Positions 55,501 to 63,351 of a DNA stretch of 64,000 nt are shown one piece after another; the stretch's first letter is position 1, and each line of letters starts with the position of its first letter. The stretch spans positions 992,001 through 1,056,000 of the forward strand of contig NZ_CP042305.1 of NCBI RefSeq assembly GCF_007859675.1. The letters run 5' to 3'. Position numbers and translations under genes: made by a program. The notes beneath the pieces were generated by a model that did not search any database, was not told the origin of the DNA, and saw only the letters and a list, made by a program, of their open reading frames with translations. This DNA is from Humibacter ginsenosidimutans. Lineage in GTDB: Bacteria > Actinomycetota > Actinomycetes > Actinomycetales > Microbacteriaceae.

Positions 55501-57536
55501 AACTGGAATACCTGCGCTCCCAAGGTCGGGAACGAGTCGTGACTGCAGCGACCGCGACCCCGATCTCCAACAGCGTCACAGAGGCCTTCGTGATGCAGAA
55601 GTACCTGCGCCCCGACCTGCTGGAGGCGGCGGGGATCGGGTCGTTCGATGCGTGGGCGGCCACCTTTGGTTCCCAGGTGACCGAGATGGAGATGGCTCCG
55701 ACCGGGAGCAACACGTTCCGGATGAAGACCCGGTTCGCGAAGTTCTCCAACGTGCCCGAGATGCTGAAACTCTGGTCCATCTTCGCCGACGTGAAGACCG
55801 CTGACGACCTTCACCTCCCGATCCCGGAGCTGACCGAGCGCGACGACGGGAAACGGGCGCCCGCCACCGTCGCCATCCAGCCCACCGTCGAACTCGAGCA
55901 GTTCATCGAGACCCTCGGGCAGCGGGCCGACAAGGTGGCGTCCAACCAGGTGTCCCCGGACGAGGACAACATGCTCGTGATCTCCACCGACGGACGCAAA
56001 GCCGCCCTCGACATCCGCATGATCATTCCCCGAAGTCCCTCGGGACCGACGAAGGTGGATATCGCCGCCGACACCATCTATCGGGTGTGGCAGCAGACCC
56101 GCGACAACGAGTACCTGGACACCATCACCGGGCAACCGTCCCCGGTGCGAGGTGCGCTGCAACTCGTGTTCTCCGACATCGGCACCCCGCACCCCGAGCG
56201 GTGGAACGCCTACGACGAACTCCGCACCCAGCTCGTCACCCGCGGCATGCCGGCCGAAGCGATCCGGTACATGCACGAAGCCAAAACCGACTCCGATAAG
56301 GCCAGGTTGTTCGCCGCCGCCCGCGCCGGACGCATCGCCGTGCTCATTGGGTCGACGGAGAAGATGGGCGTGGGCACGAACGTGCAAGCGCGTGCTGTCG
56401 CGCTGTATCACCTGGACTGCCCGTGGCGGCCCAGCGACATCGCACAGCGTGAGGGGCGCATCCTGCGGCAGCTGAACCAAAACGCGGAGGTCGCGATCGT
56501 CCGATTCGTCACTGAACGCTCTTTCGACGCCTACATGTGGCAAGGCGTGGAACGCAAAGCGACGTTCATCGCGCAGTTGATGCGCGGCCGGCTCGATACC
56601 CGGGAGATCGAGGAGATCGACTCAACCGCGCTGTCCGCCGCCGAGGCCAAAGCCATCTCGTCGGGCAATCCGCTGCTGCTGGAGCACTCCACGATCCAGA
56701 ACGAGGTCACCCGGCTCCGACGCTTGGAGCGGGCCTGGCACCGCAACCAGTCCATGCTCATCCACACCCGCGACCGCGCGAACGACGACGTCCGCCGCGC
56801 TGAAACAGACATCGCCGGGCTGGAAGACGCCCTGCCGCACATCGTCGATACCTCCGGGGATCGGTTCCGCATCACCCTCGGCAGCAAACCGTACGACTCA
56901 CGGGCCGACGCCGCGCACGCCCTCGCCGGTTGGGCACACACCTCCGACCTGAAATGGGCGCCTCGCTACGCCACCCACGACTACGGCGTCATCGGCACGA
57001 TCAGCGGATTCGACATCACCGTCAGCACGAGCCCGGCCTTCGGCGGCGACCTCATGGTCCACGTCGGCCTGGCCGGGGTGCCGCGCAGCGGCTTCGTCCT
57101 GGACCGAGAGACGTTCCTGGGCAGCGGGGTCGGTCTGATCCAACGCATCGAGAACCGGCTCACCGGCATCCCTGCTCTCCTCGACCACGCCCGCACCGAC
57201 CTGATCACCGCCCAGGAAGCCGCCGCCGACGCCAGCGAGCGAGTCGGGCAGCCCTTCCGGCACGCCCAAGCGCTCACTGACGCCGAAGAAGACCTCGCCG
57301 ACGTCGAGACCCGGCTGGCGGCCATGCAACACGACACCGAGACCCCGACCGGCGGATCGCGCCACGCCTCGACAGCCCCACGACCCGAGAGAGACGCGGA
57401 CGGGGTGAATGTGGAGGCGGTGCGCGCCCACCGGCCCGCTCTCGGCGTCCGTTCCGATTCCGCACGCACACCGACCCCAGCCATCGCTGAGGCCACCCGT
57501 CCGACCGTGCGAGATGCGCCCGCCCGCGGACTCTGA
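52509..57536 (+). CDS. Giant N6-adenine methylase-SNF2 helicase fusion (DarB-like)
   Basis: About 1675 residues from GTG 52509, the first plausible start after the TnpV-like stop. The methylase part has SAM motif VLEPGSGAGTFIG (117-129) and a catalytic-loop-like IGNVPFGK near 176 (N-x-P-F). The helicase part has Walker A HEVGAGKT near 805, VVVDEMHMYKN near 966, TATPISNS, and SDIAQREGRILRQ near 1314. A coiled C-terminal region follows. Such fusions on phages and elements (DarB of P1 type) protect incoming DNA from restriction. No stop or frameshift interrupts 5 kb. Confidence 0.88.
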   Translation: MPSSQEDLAPSGAKARFRANVAAIRIVRDVADHDRHATGEEQRVLARWSSWGAIPDVFDDHKPDWDTERTELRGLLSEAEWDAAARTTINAHYTDPLIAAQMWRAMRALGYTAGQVLEPGSGAGTFIGLAPETAQMTGVELDPVTAAISHALYPQADIRAESFADTRMPEGFFDAAIGNVPFGKVILHDPVHNPTRQSMHNHFLLKSLRLTRPGGLVVALTSHYTMDTQNPGARREMNDLADLVGAVRLPNRAHSRAAGTDVMTDLLIFRRREHDRPPADNEWETVVPITVNDRHVKINAYFDAHPDRMLGQIGASRDMYGSDQLTVTGDLQSLGDDLADAINQITFAARRTGLVMTDRTAEEQTRRAAFVPAPSERWDGSILTTESGGFGTVDGGAVEPLDVPKSAAVELRALLGLRDTATRLLELEAATVDDTDEIVQARDGLRRDYQTYLGRYGPLNRYTLRRTGRTNEAGQETQARVVPTPIRLLRSDPFGALVLALEVFDDAEQTASPAAIMSRRVVAPRVEIQGVDTPADAIAVSLDRTGRIDLTLIADILGMTEPDARQALTGLVYTDPGTGELIHAPAYLSGDVRAKLDAAKTKAADHRQFQANVDALTQVLPEPLGVEEIAARLGAVWISAGVHEQFLNDLLRTHEVRVENPLPGMWEVRGGRQGLLATSEWGTPRRPAPDIAQAVMEQRTLLVYDQVEDVDGRTRQVLNPVDTTSAQEKADQLQERFVEWVWEDPERARILVEEYNRRFNSIVLRDYTGAGEYLTLPGLASNFTPRPHQRSAVARMIAEPAAGLFHEVGAGKTSEMIMGVMEMRRMGLISKPVLVVPNHMLEQFGREWLQIYPRARILAASSKDLTADKRRLFVARAAASEWDGVLMTQGAFARIPLRPGTQTAYIQAQVEELRRILHEAEGEDRMSVKRIERKLLVAENKLKTQTDTTRDSGVCFEDAGFDYVVVDEMHMYKNLATESNIRDAAIDGSERATDLHMKLEYLRSQGRERVVTAATATPISNSVTEAFVMQKYLRPDLLEAAGIGSFDAWAATFGSQVTEMEMAPTGSNTFRMKTRFAKFSNVPEMLKLWSIFADVKTADDLHLPIPELTERDDGKRAPATVAIQPTVELEQFIETLGQRADKVASNQVSPDEDNMLVISTDGRKAALDIRMIIPRSPSGPTKVDIAADTIYRVWQQTRDNEYLDTITGQPSPVRGALQLVFSDIGTPHPERWNAYDELRTQLVTRGMPAEAIRYMHEAKTDSDKARLFAAARAGRIAVLIGSTEKMGVGTNVQARAVALYHLDCPWRPSDIAQREGRILRQLNQNAEVAIVRFVTERSFDAYMWQGVERKATFIAQLMRGRLDTREIEEIDSTALSAAEAKAISSGNPLLLEHSTIQNEVTRLRRLERAWHRNQSMLIHTRDRANDDVRRAETDIAGLEDALPHIVDTSGDRFRITLGSKPYDSRADAAHALAGWAHTSDLKWAPRYATHDYGVIGTISGFDITVSTSPAFGGDLMVHVGLAGVPRSGFVLDRETFLGSGVGLIQRIENRLTGIPALLDHARTDLITAQEAAADASERVGQPFRHAQALTDAEEDLADVETRLAAMQHDTETPTGGSRHASTAPRPERDADGVNVEAVRAHRPALGVRSDSARTPTPAIAEATRPTVRDAPARGL

Positions 57537-57669
57537 ACCCGCCGCCCGACGGAAGCACTCAGCTCAGAACGCCGGCAAATCTGCTGTGGGGCCGACCGCT
57601 CACTTCCCTGCTACAGGCCACACCGCCACCCGGGCGGCGGCTCATCGCAGAAAGGCAGGAGGACGACTC

Positions 57670-58137
57670 ATGCCCATCCACACCAAAGAGTCCGCCAGCG
57701 GATTCATCGCCTCCGATCCGCAGCTGACCTACAGCGAGGGAGGCGTTGCCCGCTTCTACGCCCGATTCGGTCAGAGACACCACCGGCGTGAGGAGGACGG
57801 AACGTTCACCGAGCTCGAGCCGTCGTTCCACAACATGGTGCTGTTCCGCAAGAGCGCCGAACGGGCCTACGAGCAGTTCGTCAAGAACGACTCGTTCGTC
57901 GCCGAGGGCTACACCCGCACCTACACCTATGAGAAAGACGGCCGACAGCTCGGCGGTGAGGAGTTCATCGCCACCACCATCGGCCACGACACCGCCCGCA
58001 GCCACTACACCGTCAACCGCGCGCCCCGACCGGACCAGACCATCGAGCAGGACGGCCCCACCGTCGACCGGGCGCCAGCATTCTCCGCACCCGACCGGCC
58101 GGCCGCCACGCCCGGCGTAGCCGCGATCGCGCTCTGA
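57670..58137 (+). CDS. Single-stranded DNA-binding-like protein
   Basis: About 155 residues with an OB-fold-like arrangement (GFIASDPQLTYSEGGVARFYARFGQ, PSFHNMVLFRKSAERAYEQFVKNDSFVAEG, YEKDGRQLGGEEFIATTIGHD) typical of element SSB variants, and a disordered tail. AGGAGG precedes ATG 57670. It would coat transferred single strands and act with the primase and helicase. Confidence 0.8.
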   Translation: MPIHTKESASGFIASDPQLTYSEGGVARFYARFGQRHHRREEDGTFTELEPSFHNMVLFRKSAERAYEQFVKNDSFVAEGYTRTYTYEKDGRQLGGEEFIATTIGHDTARSHYTVNRAPRPDQTIEQDGPTVDRAPAFSAPDRPAATPGVAAIAL

Positions 58138-58153
58138 CCGCAAGCACACGATC

Positions 58154-58807
58154 ATGAGCGAACACGACGGCAACGGCCTCCGGCCCAACAACGACAAGCC
58201 CGACGGCGAGGACCCCGACACCGGTGACGGGTTCATTCCCGAACCCGACGAACCCGACCTCGACGAGGACGAGATGATGGAGGGGCCGGGGCCCGCGCTG
58301 CCCGAGCCGCCGCACCCGATCAACTGGAATCTGCTGACCGCCGACGAGGCCGAGGGTGCCTGGCTGGAACTGAACCAATGGGTCAACTGGCTGCGCCACA
58401 CCTACGGGCTCCCGCCCGCGGTGGTCCCACCGTTCTGGTACCGGCATCCCGAACTGCTCTGGGAACTCTCCGCCCTGCACACCCACTGGCTGTGCGCCTA
58501 CGACCCGGAGCAGAACGGGTCCGCGCCGATCGGCTGGCACCGGGACTTCGCCGACGCACGCGGGCGGCTCCGCGACTGGGTCGCCGCCTGCGGCACCCGC
58601 CTGGAGACGGATCGGCCCACCCGGCAGACCTGCTGGCCCGGCGAAGGCCCAGCCCCCGCGGTCGACGACGTGCGCATCCCGGACCGCGACGTCGACTTCG
58701 TGCACTTCATCAACGCCGATGTCGCCCGCCGCCGCCGCGTCCAGGACGAGGTCTATGCAGCCCTGGCCGCTGACGCCGCGACCACTCCGCGACCGAGCGA
58801 CGACTGA
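58154..58807 (+). CDS. Acidic element protein of unknown function
   Basis: A 217-residue protein with a very acidic first 45 residues and a Trp-rich domain (WLELNQWVNWLRHTYGLPPAVVPPFWYRHPELLWELSALHTHWL) resembling actinobacterial conjugative-element proteins without assigned role. Sits 17 bases after the SSB-like gene in the same operon. Confidence 0.7.
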   Translation: MSEHDGNGLRPNNDKPDGEDPDTGDGFIPEPDEPDLDEDEMMEGPGPALPEPPHPINWNLLTADEAEGAWLELNQWVNWLRHTYGLPPAVVPPFWYRHPELLWELSALHTHWLCAYDPEQNGSAPIGWHRDFADARGRLRDWVAACGTRLETDRPTRQTCWPGEGPAPAVDDVRIPDRDVDFVHFINADVARRRRVQDEVYAALAADAATTPRPSDD

Positions 58808-58821
58808 AAACGAGGGACCCG

Positions 58822-59511
58822 ATGCCTGTGGCACGGTACCGGCCGGACCAGTTCGTCGCGTCGGGGTGGGACTCCGGCACTCCAGACCGCAAGGCCCGGT
58901 TCGTCAACGCGCTGCTCCGGTTCATCGCCGACGGCGACCCGCGCGAGCACTTCACCCGCACCCTCTACATGGGGTTGTCGAACCACGGGTATTTCGGGTT
59001 CATCGCGCACTACGACATCCACGGCTTCTACGGCGAGAAGTTCTCCACTCCGGCCCGGCAAGCGGAGTTTCTGCGCGACCTCACGCGCAGCTGCCGTCAC
59101 GACGCCCGCCTGGACCGGCCCGACCTGTGGACCGACGTCAAACAGATCCTGCTCCGACACCTGCACGACGGAACCCTCGACGACAAGCGGCCGGTACGGC
59201 GACGACAACCGTTCGTCACTGCCACCCCAGCCGGTATCGGGGCACGGCGCCGGGGCGACGCGCCCACCCTGTTCCAAACTCGAGGCCGCCGTGATGGGCT
59301 TCACCGGGGACTCGGCACCGGCTCCTCGGCGACGGACTCGGTCCGAACCCGGTGGCGGGCGATCGCTTCGCGGATGCGGGCGCGGGCCAGCATGATCAGG
59401 CTGATCGGGCCCATCACCACGAACTTCCCGGCATCCCACAACGCCCACAGGATCACGAAGTTCAGCCAGCCCGGCCGCCAGCCTGCAACCACTGGGTGCA
59501 GAGGTACATGA
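58822..59511 (+). CDS. Element protein of unknown function
   Basis: The first 150 residues (FVNALLRFIADGDPREHFTRTLYMGLSNHGYFGFIAHYDIHGFYGEKFST) look like a conserved element protein. The last 70 codons are Arg-rich and run antisense over the broken membrane gene on the minus strand, so the true end may have moved through a frameshift near 59280. No domain named. Confidence 0.6.
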   Translation: MPVARYRPDQFVASGWDSGTPDRKARFVNALLRFIADGDPREHFTRTLYMGLSNHGYFGFIAHYDIHGFYGEKFSTPARQAEFLRDLTRSCRHDARLDRPDLWTDVKQILLRHLHDGTLDDKRPVRRRQPFVTATPAGIGARRRGDAPTLFQTRGRRDGLHRGLGTGSSATDSVRTRWRAIASRMRARASMIRLIGPITTNFPASHNAHRITKFSQPGRQPATTGCRGT

Positions 59512-59659
59512 CCCCGAAGAACGGGACCGACAACAGCATCGCCGGGACACCCCACCGCAGGCCCCTGCGAGTGCGGATCGCGTCCAGCACGAGATTCGTC
59601 GGCGTCCACCTCAGAAGCGCGTGGACATAAACGCTGACGATCCAAATCAGAGACAACAT
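59301..59659 (-). pseudogene. Small membrane protein with a one-base frameshift
   Basis: MLSLIWIVSVYVHALLRWTPTNLVLDAIRTRRG and VPFFGVMYLCTQWL are read from ATG 59659, then the frame ends. One added base near 59485 continues into GWLNFVILWALWDAGKFVVMGPISLIMLARARIREAIARH to 59301. The restored product of about 120 residues would have three hydrophobic segments. No family assigned; it lies opposite the rightward operon. Confidence 0.6.
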
Positions 59660-59884
59660 GAGCTCAGCCCTCCCGACCGCGACCGAGGACGTCACGCGGG
59701 AGAGGACTACCCCGGGTCGGATCCCGGGCTCGTCAACCACCACCCGAAAGTGATGGCGTAGCTGAATTTGTATCGCCTGCCACCACTCAAGCTACGCCGG
59801 ATCACCGACAACGGGAAGAACCCAACGTCCAGTTCGCGGCAGCGGGGGTGCACCTGACCTCGAAACGGGAAGGGGCTCCGGACA

Positions 59885-60887
59885 ATGGTGATGCTGGCCG
59901 AGCAGCTCAAGGGTGAGCGGGCGGCGCGGATCGCGCTGTCCGTCATCGCCGAGCCGGACGATGCGGTGACCGGGCGGGTGCTGGCCAGGGTCGGCGGGGT
60001 CGAGACGCTCCGGCTGATCGAATCGACGGGCGCGGTGCCCGGTCTGGACCGGCCCGAAGCGATGCTGTGGCGTGAACGCCTAGCCGCACAAATCAAGCCT
60101 GAGCCGCCCAGAATGCTTGACCAGGCGCAACAGGCCGGATTCGGCACTCTCATCCCCACCGACCGGGAATGGCCTACCGGCCTGAACGATCTACGCGAGC
60201 GCAGCCCCTACGTATTGTGGACTCGTGGCGATGGCTCACTGCTGACGACACCGCTGAACGCGTAGCGATCACCGGCGCACGCGCCTCTACCGGGTACGGG
60301 GAACACGTCGCGACGGAACTGGCCGTGAATCTTGCCGACGACCACAGAGTCATCGTCGTCGGCGGCGCCTACGGTATCGAAGCCGCCGCACACCGCGGCG
60401 CACTCGTGCGCGGTGGCCGCACGATCGCGATACTGGCCGGCGGATTGGACCGCCCCTACCCTGCCGGACACCACGACCTACTGGAACGTATCGCCGACAC
60501 CGGACTGCTGGCCAGCGAGTTGCCGCCCGGCGCCGCACCGACCCGGGAAGGTTCATCGCCCGCGCGCGTCTACTGGCCGCCGTCTCCGGGGCGACGGTGA
60601 TCGTGGAGGCCGGTGCCCGCTCCGGTTCGCTCCGCACCGCACACGAGGCAAACTCCCTGGGACGTGGGGTAGCTGCAATACCAGGGCTGGTAACCAGCAT
60701 AACGAGCGTAGGCCCGCACGAACTCATCAAACGCAGACAGGCCGTCATCGCCACCGAAACCAGCGACATCACCATGCTTCTGGAGACCGGGCAGCCGGCG
60801 ACGAAGCGCGTCATCCGATCCGAACTGGGATCCGAAATCGTGGACCGGCGCCCGCCATCACTGGATGGACCGAACCTTTCCCTCTGA
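59885..60887 (+). pseudogene. dprA: DprA-like DNA-processing protein, two frameshifts
   Basis: Three frames in order give a near-complete DprA. The first (59885-60265) ends RGDGSLLTTPLNA. The second holds the Rossmann core VAITGARASTGYGEHVA ... VVGGAYGIEAAAHRGAL ... AILAGGLDRPYPAGH. The third, after about 60550, holds FIARARLLAAVSGATVIVEAGARSGSLRTAHEANSLGRGVAAIPG to the end. Each junction is repaired by a single base. DprA loads RecA on single strands and is often carried by actinobacterial elements. As read it is inactive. Confidence 0.85.
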
Positions 60888-60948
60888 CCGCTATATCTCT
60901 GCTCGTTGCGTTTCGGCCGTCTTGCTCCTGTGTGGCATTCTGTCAGGC

Positions 60949-61383
60949 ATGATGCCGAGGGTGACGCTGAAACCCGGGCGGCGCGCTTCGATGTGGCTGC
61001 CGTACCGGGACGATCCTGGAGCGAACTTTCGATGGCTGAAGGGCGTCTGCGGAGAGCGCACGCGCCCCGAGTACAACCGACAGACGAAGGAATTCGAAGT
61101 TGCGCGGGAGCACACGCAGCTCGTCATCGACGCGCTGGTCGTCGAGTATCGGCGGGTGCATGTTGTCCAGTACGGCCATGCTCGAACTACCTGTGTCGAG
61201 GCTTGCTGGAATGCAAGGCTCTCGACGATAGCGGACTGCGTTTGCGGATGTGCAGGCGCGAATCATGGCAGCGGCAAACCGTTTGGGCGAGAGGTTCAAG
61301 CCGGGCTCTCGGTTGCCAACGAGCTCACCTGCGCTGAATTCATCGTGACGCGGAAGGGCTGGGAGCTCCGCAAGCGGTTCTGA
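60949..61383 (+). CDS. Element protein with a Cys-rich metal-binding-like cluster
   Basis: About 144 residues from ATG 60949 (MMPRVTLKPGRRASMWLPYRDD). The middle has TTCVEACWNARLSTIADCVCGCAGANHGSG: six cysteines and a His within about 30 residues, suggesting a zinc or iron-sulfur site. The front half (WLKGVCGERTRPEYNRQTKEFEVAREHTQLVIDAL) is a compact domain recurring in element proteins. Function unknown; last rightward gene before the integrase. Confidence 0.65.
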   Translation: MMPRVTLKPGRRASMWLPYRDDPGANFRWLKGVCGERTRPEYNRQTKEFEVAREHTQLVIDALVVEYRRVHVVQYGHARTTCVEACWNARLSTIADCVCGCAGANHGSGKPFGREVQAGLSVANELTCAEFIVTRKGWELRKRF

Positions 61384-61439
61384 TGCTGCAGGCTGCGCTC
61401 CCGTCCCGGCCGCCCTCGGGCAATCAGCTTGCCGATGTG

Positions 61440-62648
61440 TCAATCGAGCAACTCCACGAAGGCCGCGTCCATGATCTCAGCAGTGATCGGGTCGACTTGT
61501 TCTGCGCTGACGACATAGCTTGCGCGGGTGATTTGTTCGTTGGCGTGCCCGAGCAGCCGGGAGGCGAGGGTGATTCCGGCAGCCGCCTCAACGATCGTCG
61601 CAGTCGAGCGGCGGAAGATGTGCGTGGAAAACTCGTCCACGTCGATGCCCGCAACGCGCAACGCGGCTTCGTTGTCGTCAACGAAGCCGCGAAGTAGTCG
61701 CTCGAAGTTACTCACCGTCATCGGCTTACCTGCCTTCGTCGCGAATAAGGGCGCCTCCGGTTCCCTATCTGTGACGGTGAGCTGGCTACGCACGGCGGCG
61801 GCGGCAAAGCTTGGCAGGGCGATACGACGCCTCTGCCTGGTGCGCTTCGGTGCGTTCTTTCGGCGGTTGCCCTCCTTTCTGCTCTGCTGCATGGTCGCGT
61901 TCACCAGAGCCGTGGGAGGGTCAGAGGTGACGTCGACGTCGCACCGTCGGAGAGCGAGCACCTCGCCGACACGGGCGCTGGTGCCGACCATGATCCACAT
62001 CCCGTTCTCTAGCGCTTGCACGTTCGGGCGAGGCCCGTATCCGGTGTCGGTGCGCCATGTCCGGATGAGCCGCTGTACGAGGATCAGCTGCGTAGGGCTG
62101 AGCACGGAGGTCTTCTTCTCCGGTAGGGGGAGACGTCGAGCGTCGCGCACCGGGTTGAAGGTGAGGATCTCGTACTCGATCCCGGTCTGGCACACCTGCG
62201 AGAACACGGACCGTGCCTTGCGAGCGGCGGCCAGCGAGTAGTTTTCACGGATGTCAGCGAGGATGCGGTTGCAGCGACGGACGCTGAAGTCGCGGAGCAT
62301 GAGATCCCCGCAGACCGGCACGATCACATTCCGAATGGACTGCTCGTAGGCCTCCATCGTGGTCGGCTCGACGGTCGCGGAGCGTTCCTTGTCGTAGAGG
62401 AACACCCGCCCGACCTCAGAGATGGTGGCCTCTTTACTCAGGGATGGTCCGCCCGTGTCGTTGCGGATCGCGTCCGCCTTCGCGCGAAGCTGCTGAATGG
62501 CGGCATCCTGGGTGTCGCCGCTGGCCTTGAGCCGCTGCAACTCTCCGAGCTCGTCGCACATCCGGGAGCGGGCCTGGAAACGGCCACTGGGTAACTGGAG
62601 GACCTTGATCGTGCCGAGTTCGCCGGCGCGCAGCTTCGACCTAGCCAT
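61440..62648 (-). CDS. int: Tyrosine site-specific integrase
   Basis: A 402-residue tyrosine recombinase: N-terminal arm and core-binding region (AISEVGRVFLYDKE-like, SIRNVIVPVCGDLMLRDFSV) and catalytic domain with R in TSARVGEVLALRR, H-x-x-R in STHIFRRS, the second H in LLGHANEQITRASYV and the nucleophile Y. ATG 62648 overlaps the excisionase end by eight bases. Sits about 370 bases from the tRNA-Gln 3' end, its expected target. Drives integration and, with the excisionase, excision. Confidence 0.94.
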   Translation of the reverse strand: MARSKLRAGELGTIKVLQLPSGRFQARSRMCDELGELQRLKASGDTQDAAIQQLRAKADAIRNDTGGPSLSKEATISEVGRVFLYDKERSATVEPTTMEAYEQSIRNVIVPVCGDLMLRDFSVRRCNRILADIRENYSLAAARKARSVFSQVCQTGIEYEILTFNPVRDARRLPLPEKKTSVLSPTQLILVQRLIRTWRTDTGYGPRPNVQALENGMWIMVGTSARVGEVLALRRCDVDVTSDPPTALVNATMQQSRKEGNRRKNAPKRTRQRRRIALPSFAAAAVRSQLTVTDREPEAPLFATKAGKPMTVSNFERLLRGFVDDNEAALRVAGIDVDEFSTHIFRRSTATIVEAAAGITLASRLLGHANEQITRASYVVSAEQVDPITAEIMDAAFVELLD

Positions 62649-62829
62649 CGGAGTCCAGCTCCTCGAACCAGGCCAGCACCTCGCGGCGCAAGTACCGGAC
62701 ATGCCGCCCTACCCGTCGCCACGGCGGTCCACTGCGCGTGCGCCGCCACTCTTCGATGGTCCGGGGTGGGATGTGAAGGAGATCGGCGACCTGCTCGGGC
62801 GTCATGATCTCGGTGCTGAGATCGTTCAT
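62641..62829 (-). CDS. xis: Excisionase-like MerR-type DNA-binding protein
   Basis: A 62-residue protein: a winged helix-turn-helix (MTPEQVADLLHIPPRTIEEWRRTRSGPPWRRVGRHVRYLRREVLAWFEEL) as in element excisionases. ATG 62829 gives the compact form; the open frame to 62982 would add unrelated residues. Overlaps the integrase start by eight bases, so the two are co-translated. Confidence 0.85.
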   Translation of the reverse strand: MNDLSTEIMTPEQVADLLHIPPRTIEEWRRTRSGPPWRRVGRHVRYLRREVLAWFEELDSDG

Positions 62830-62981
62830 ACCGAACAGGTGCGACCAGCCTGCACGCAGCAGCTGTGGCCAGTACGGGCCGAGCCGTAGCAGCACGGGAT
62901 GGTGCCAACCGAAGGCTCGCTGAGCGGGCAAAAAGGCACCCAAAAAAGCACTCTGTGCAAGAGGAGACCGGTTCGTCAACA

Positions 62982-63001
62982 CGGGAAGCTCTGCTTTCCC
63001 G
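62982..63001 (-). terminator. Hairpin downstream of tRNA-Gln
   Basis: Inverted repeat CGGGAA/TTCCCG with an eight-base loop, 21 bases past the tRNA 3' end in its transcription direction. Plausible tRNA terminator; it would be element DNA if the boundary is at the tRNA end. Confidence 0.45.
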
Positions 63002-63021
63002 CGGAATTCCGGCCGTCACTG

Positions 63022-63093
63022 CTGGGGTACCTGGACTCGAACCAAGAACAACTGAACCAGAATCAGCCGTGTTGCCAATTACACCATACCCCA
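63022..63093 (-). tRNA. tRNA-Gln (anticodon CTG)
   Basis: A 72-base cloverleaf on the minus strand: acceptor TGGGGTA pairs with TACCCCA, the anticodon loop contains CTG within TTCTGGT, and the T-loop contains TTCGAGTC. The gene ends before CCA, as in many actinobacteria. Its 3' part is the probable attachment site of the element. Confidence 0.95.
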
Positions 63094-63255
63094 CCGGCGT
63101 ATTGCCGATGCCCGGAGGCTTTCCACCGGGACTGTGTCGCACCAGGCGGCACGAGTAGCCACTTTACCGTACGGGTGGGCCGGCATCCAAAACGGGCGGC
63201 GGCCCCGGGTGCGCCGCGGCGCGCGGCACCTGCCGAGCTCGCGCGCGTCGCTGAC

Positions 63256-63342
63256 GTGCTGAAAATCGGAATTACGACGATTGCCACGGCGTGCCGAGCG
63301 TCGCACACGGCACGGCGCGACGAACTTCCGATTTTTCGGCAC
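63256..63342. repeat. Long inverted repeat between tRNA-Gln and gltX
   Basis: Arms GTGCTGAAAATCGGAA (63256-63271) and TTCCGATTTTTCGGCAC (63326-63342) are complementary with one mismatch and one extra base; inner parts also pair in places (CGTGCCG with CGGCACG). It lies just past the gltX stop, so could be its terminator or a small palindromic repeat element. Confidence 0.55.
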
Positions 63343-63351
63343 GCGCGACAG

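Noticed and set aside
52731..56543. A 1270-codon leftward open frame opposite the methylase-helicase
   Set aside because: Mirror frame of a high-GC gene; no domain, and the rightward strand holds all motifs.
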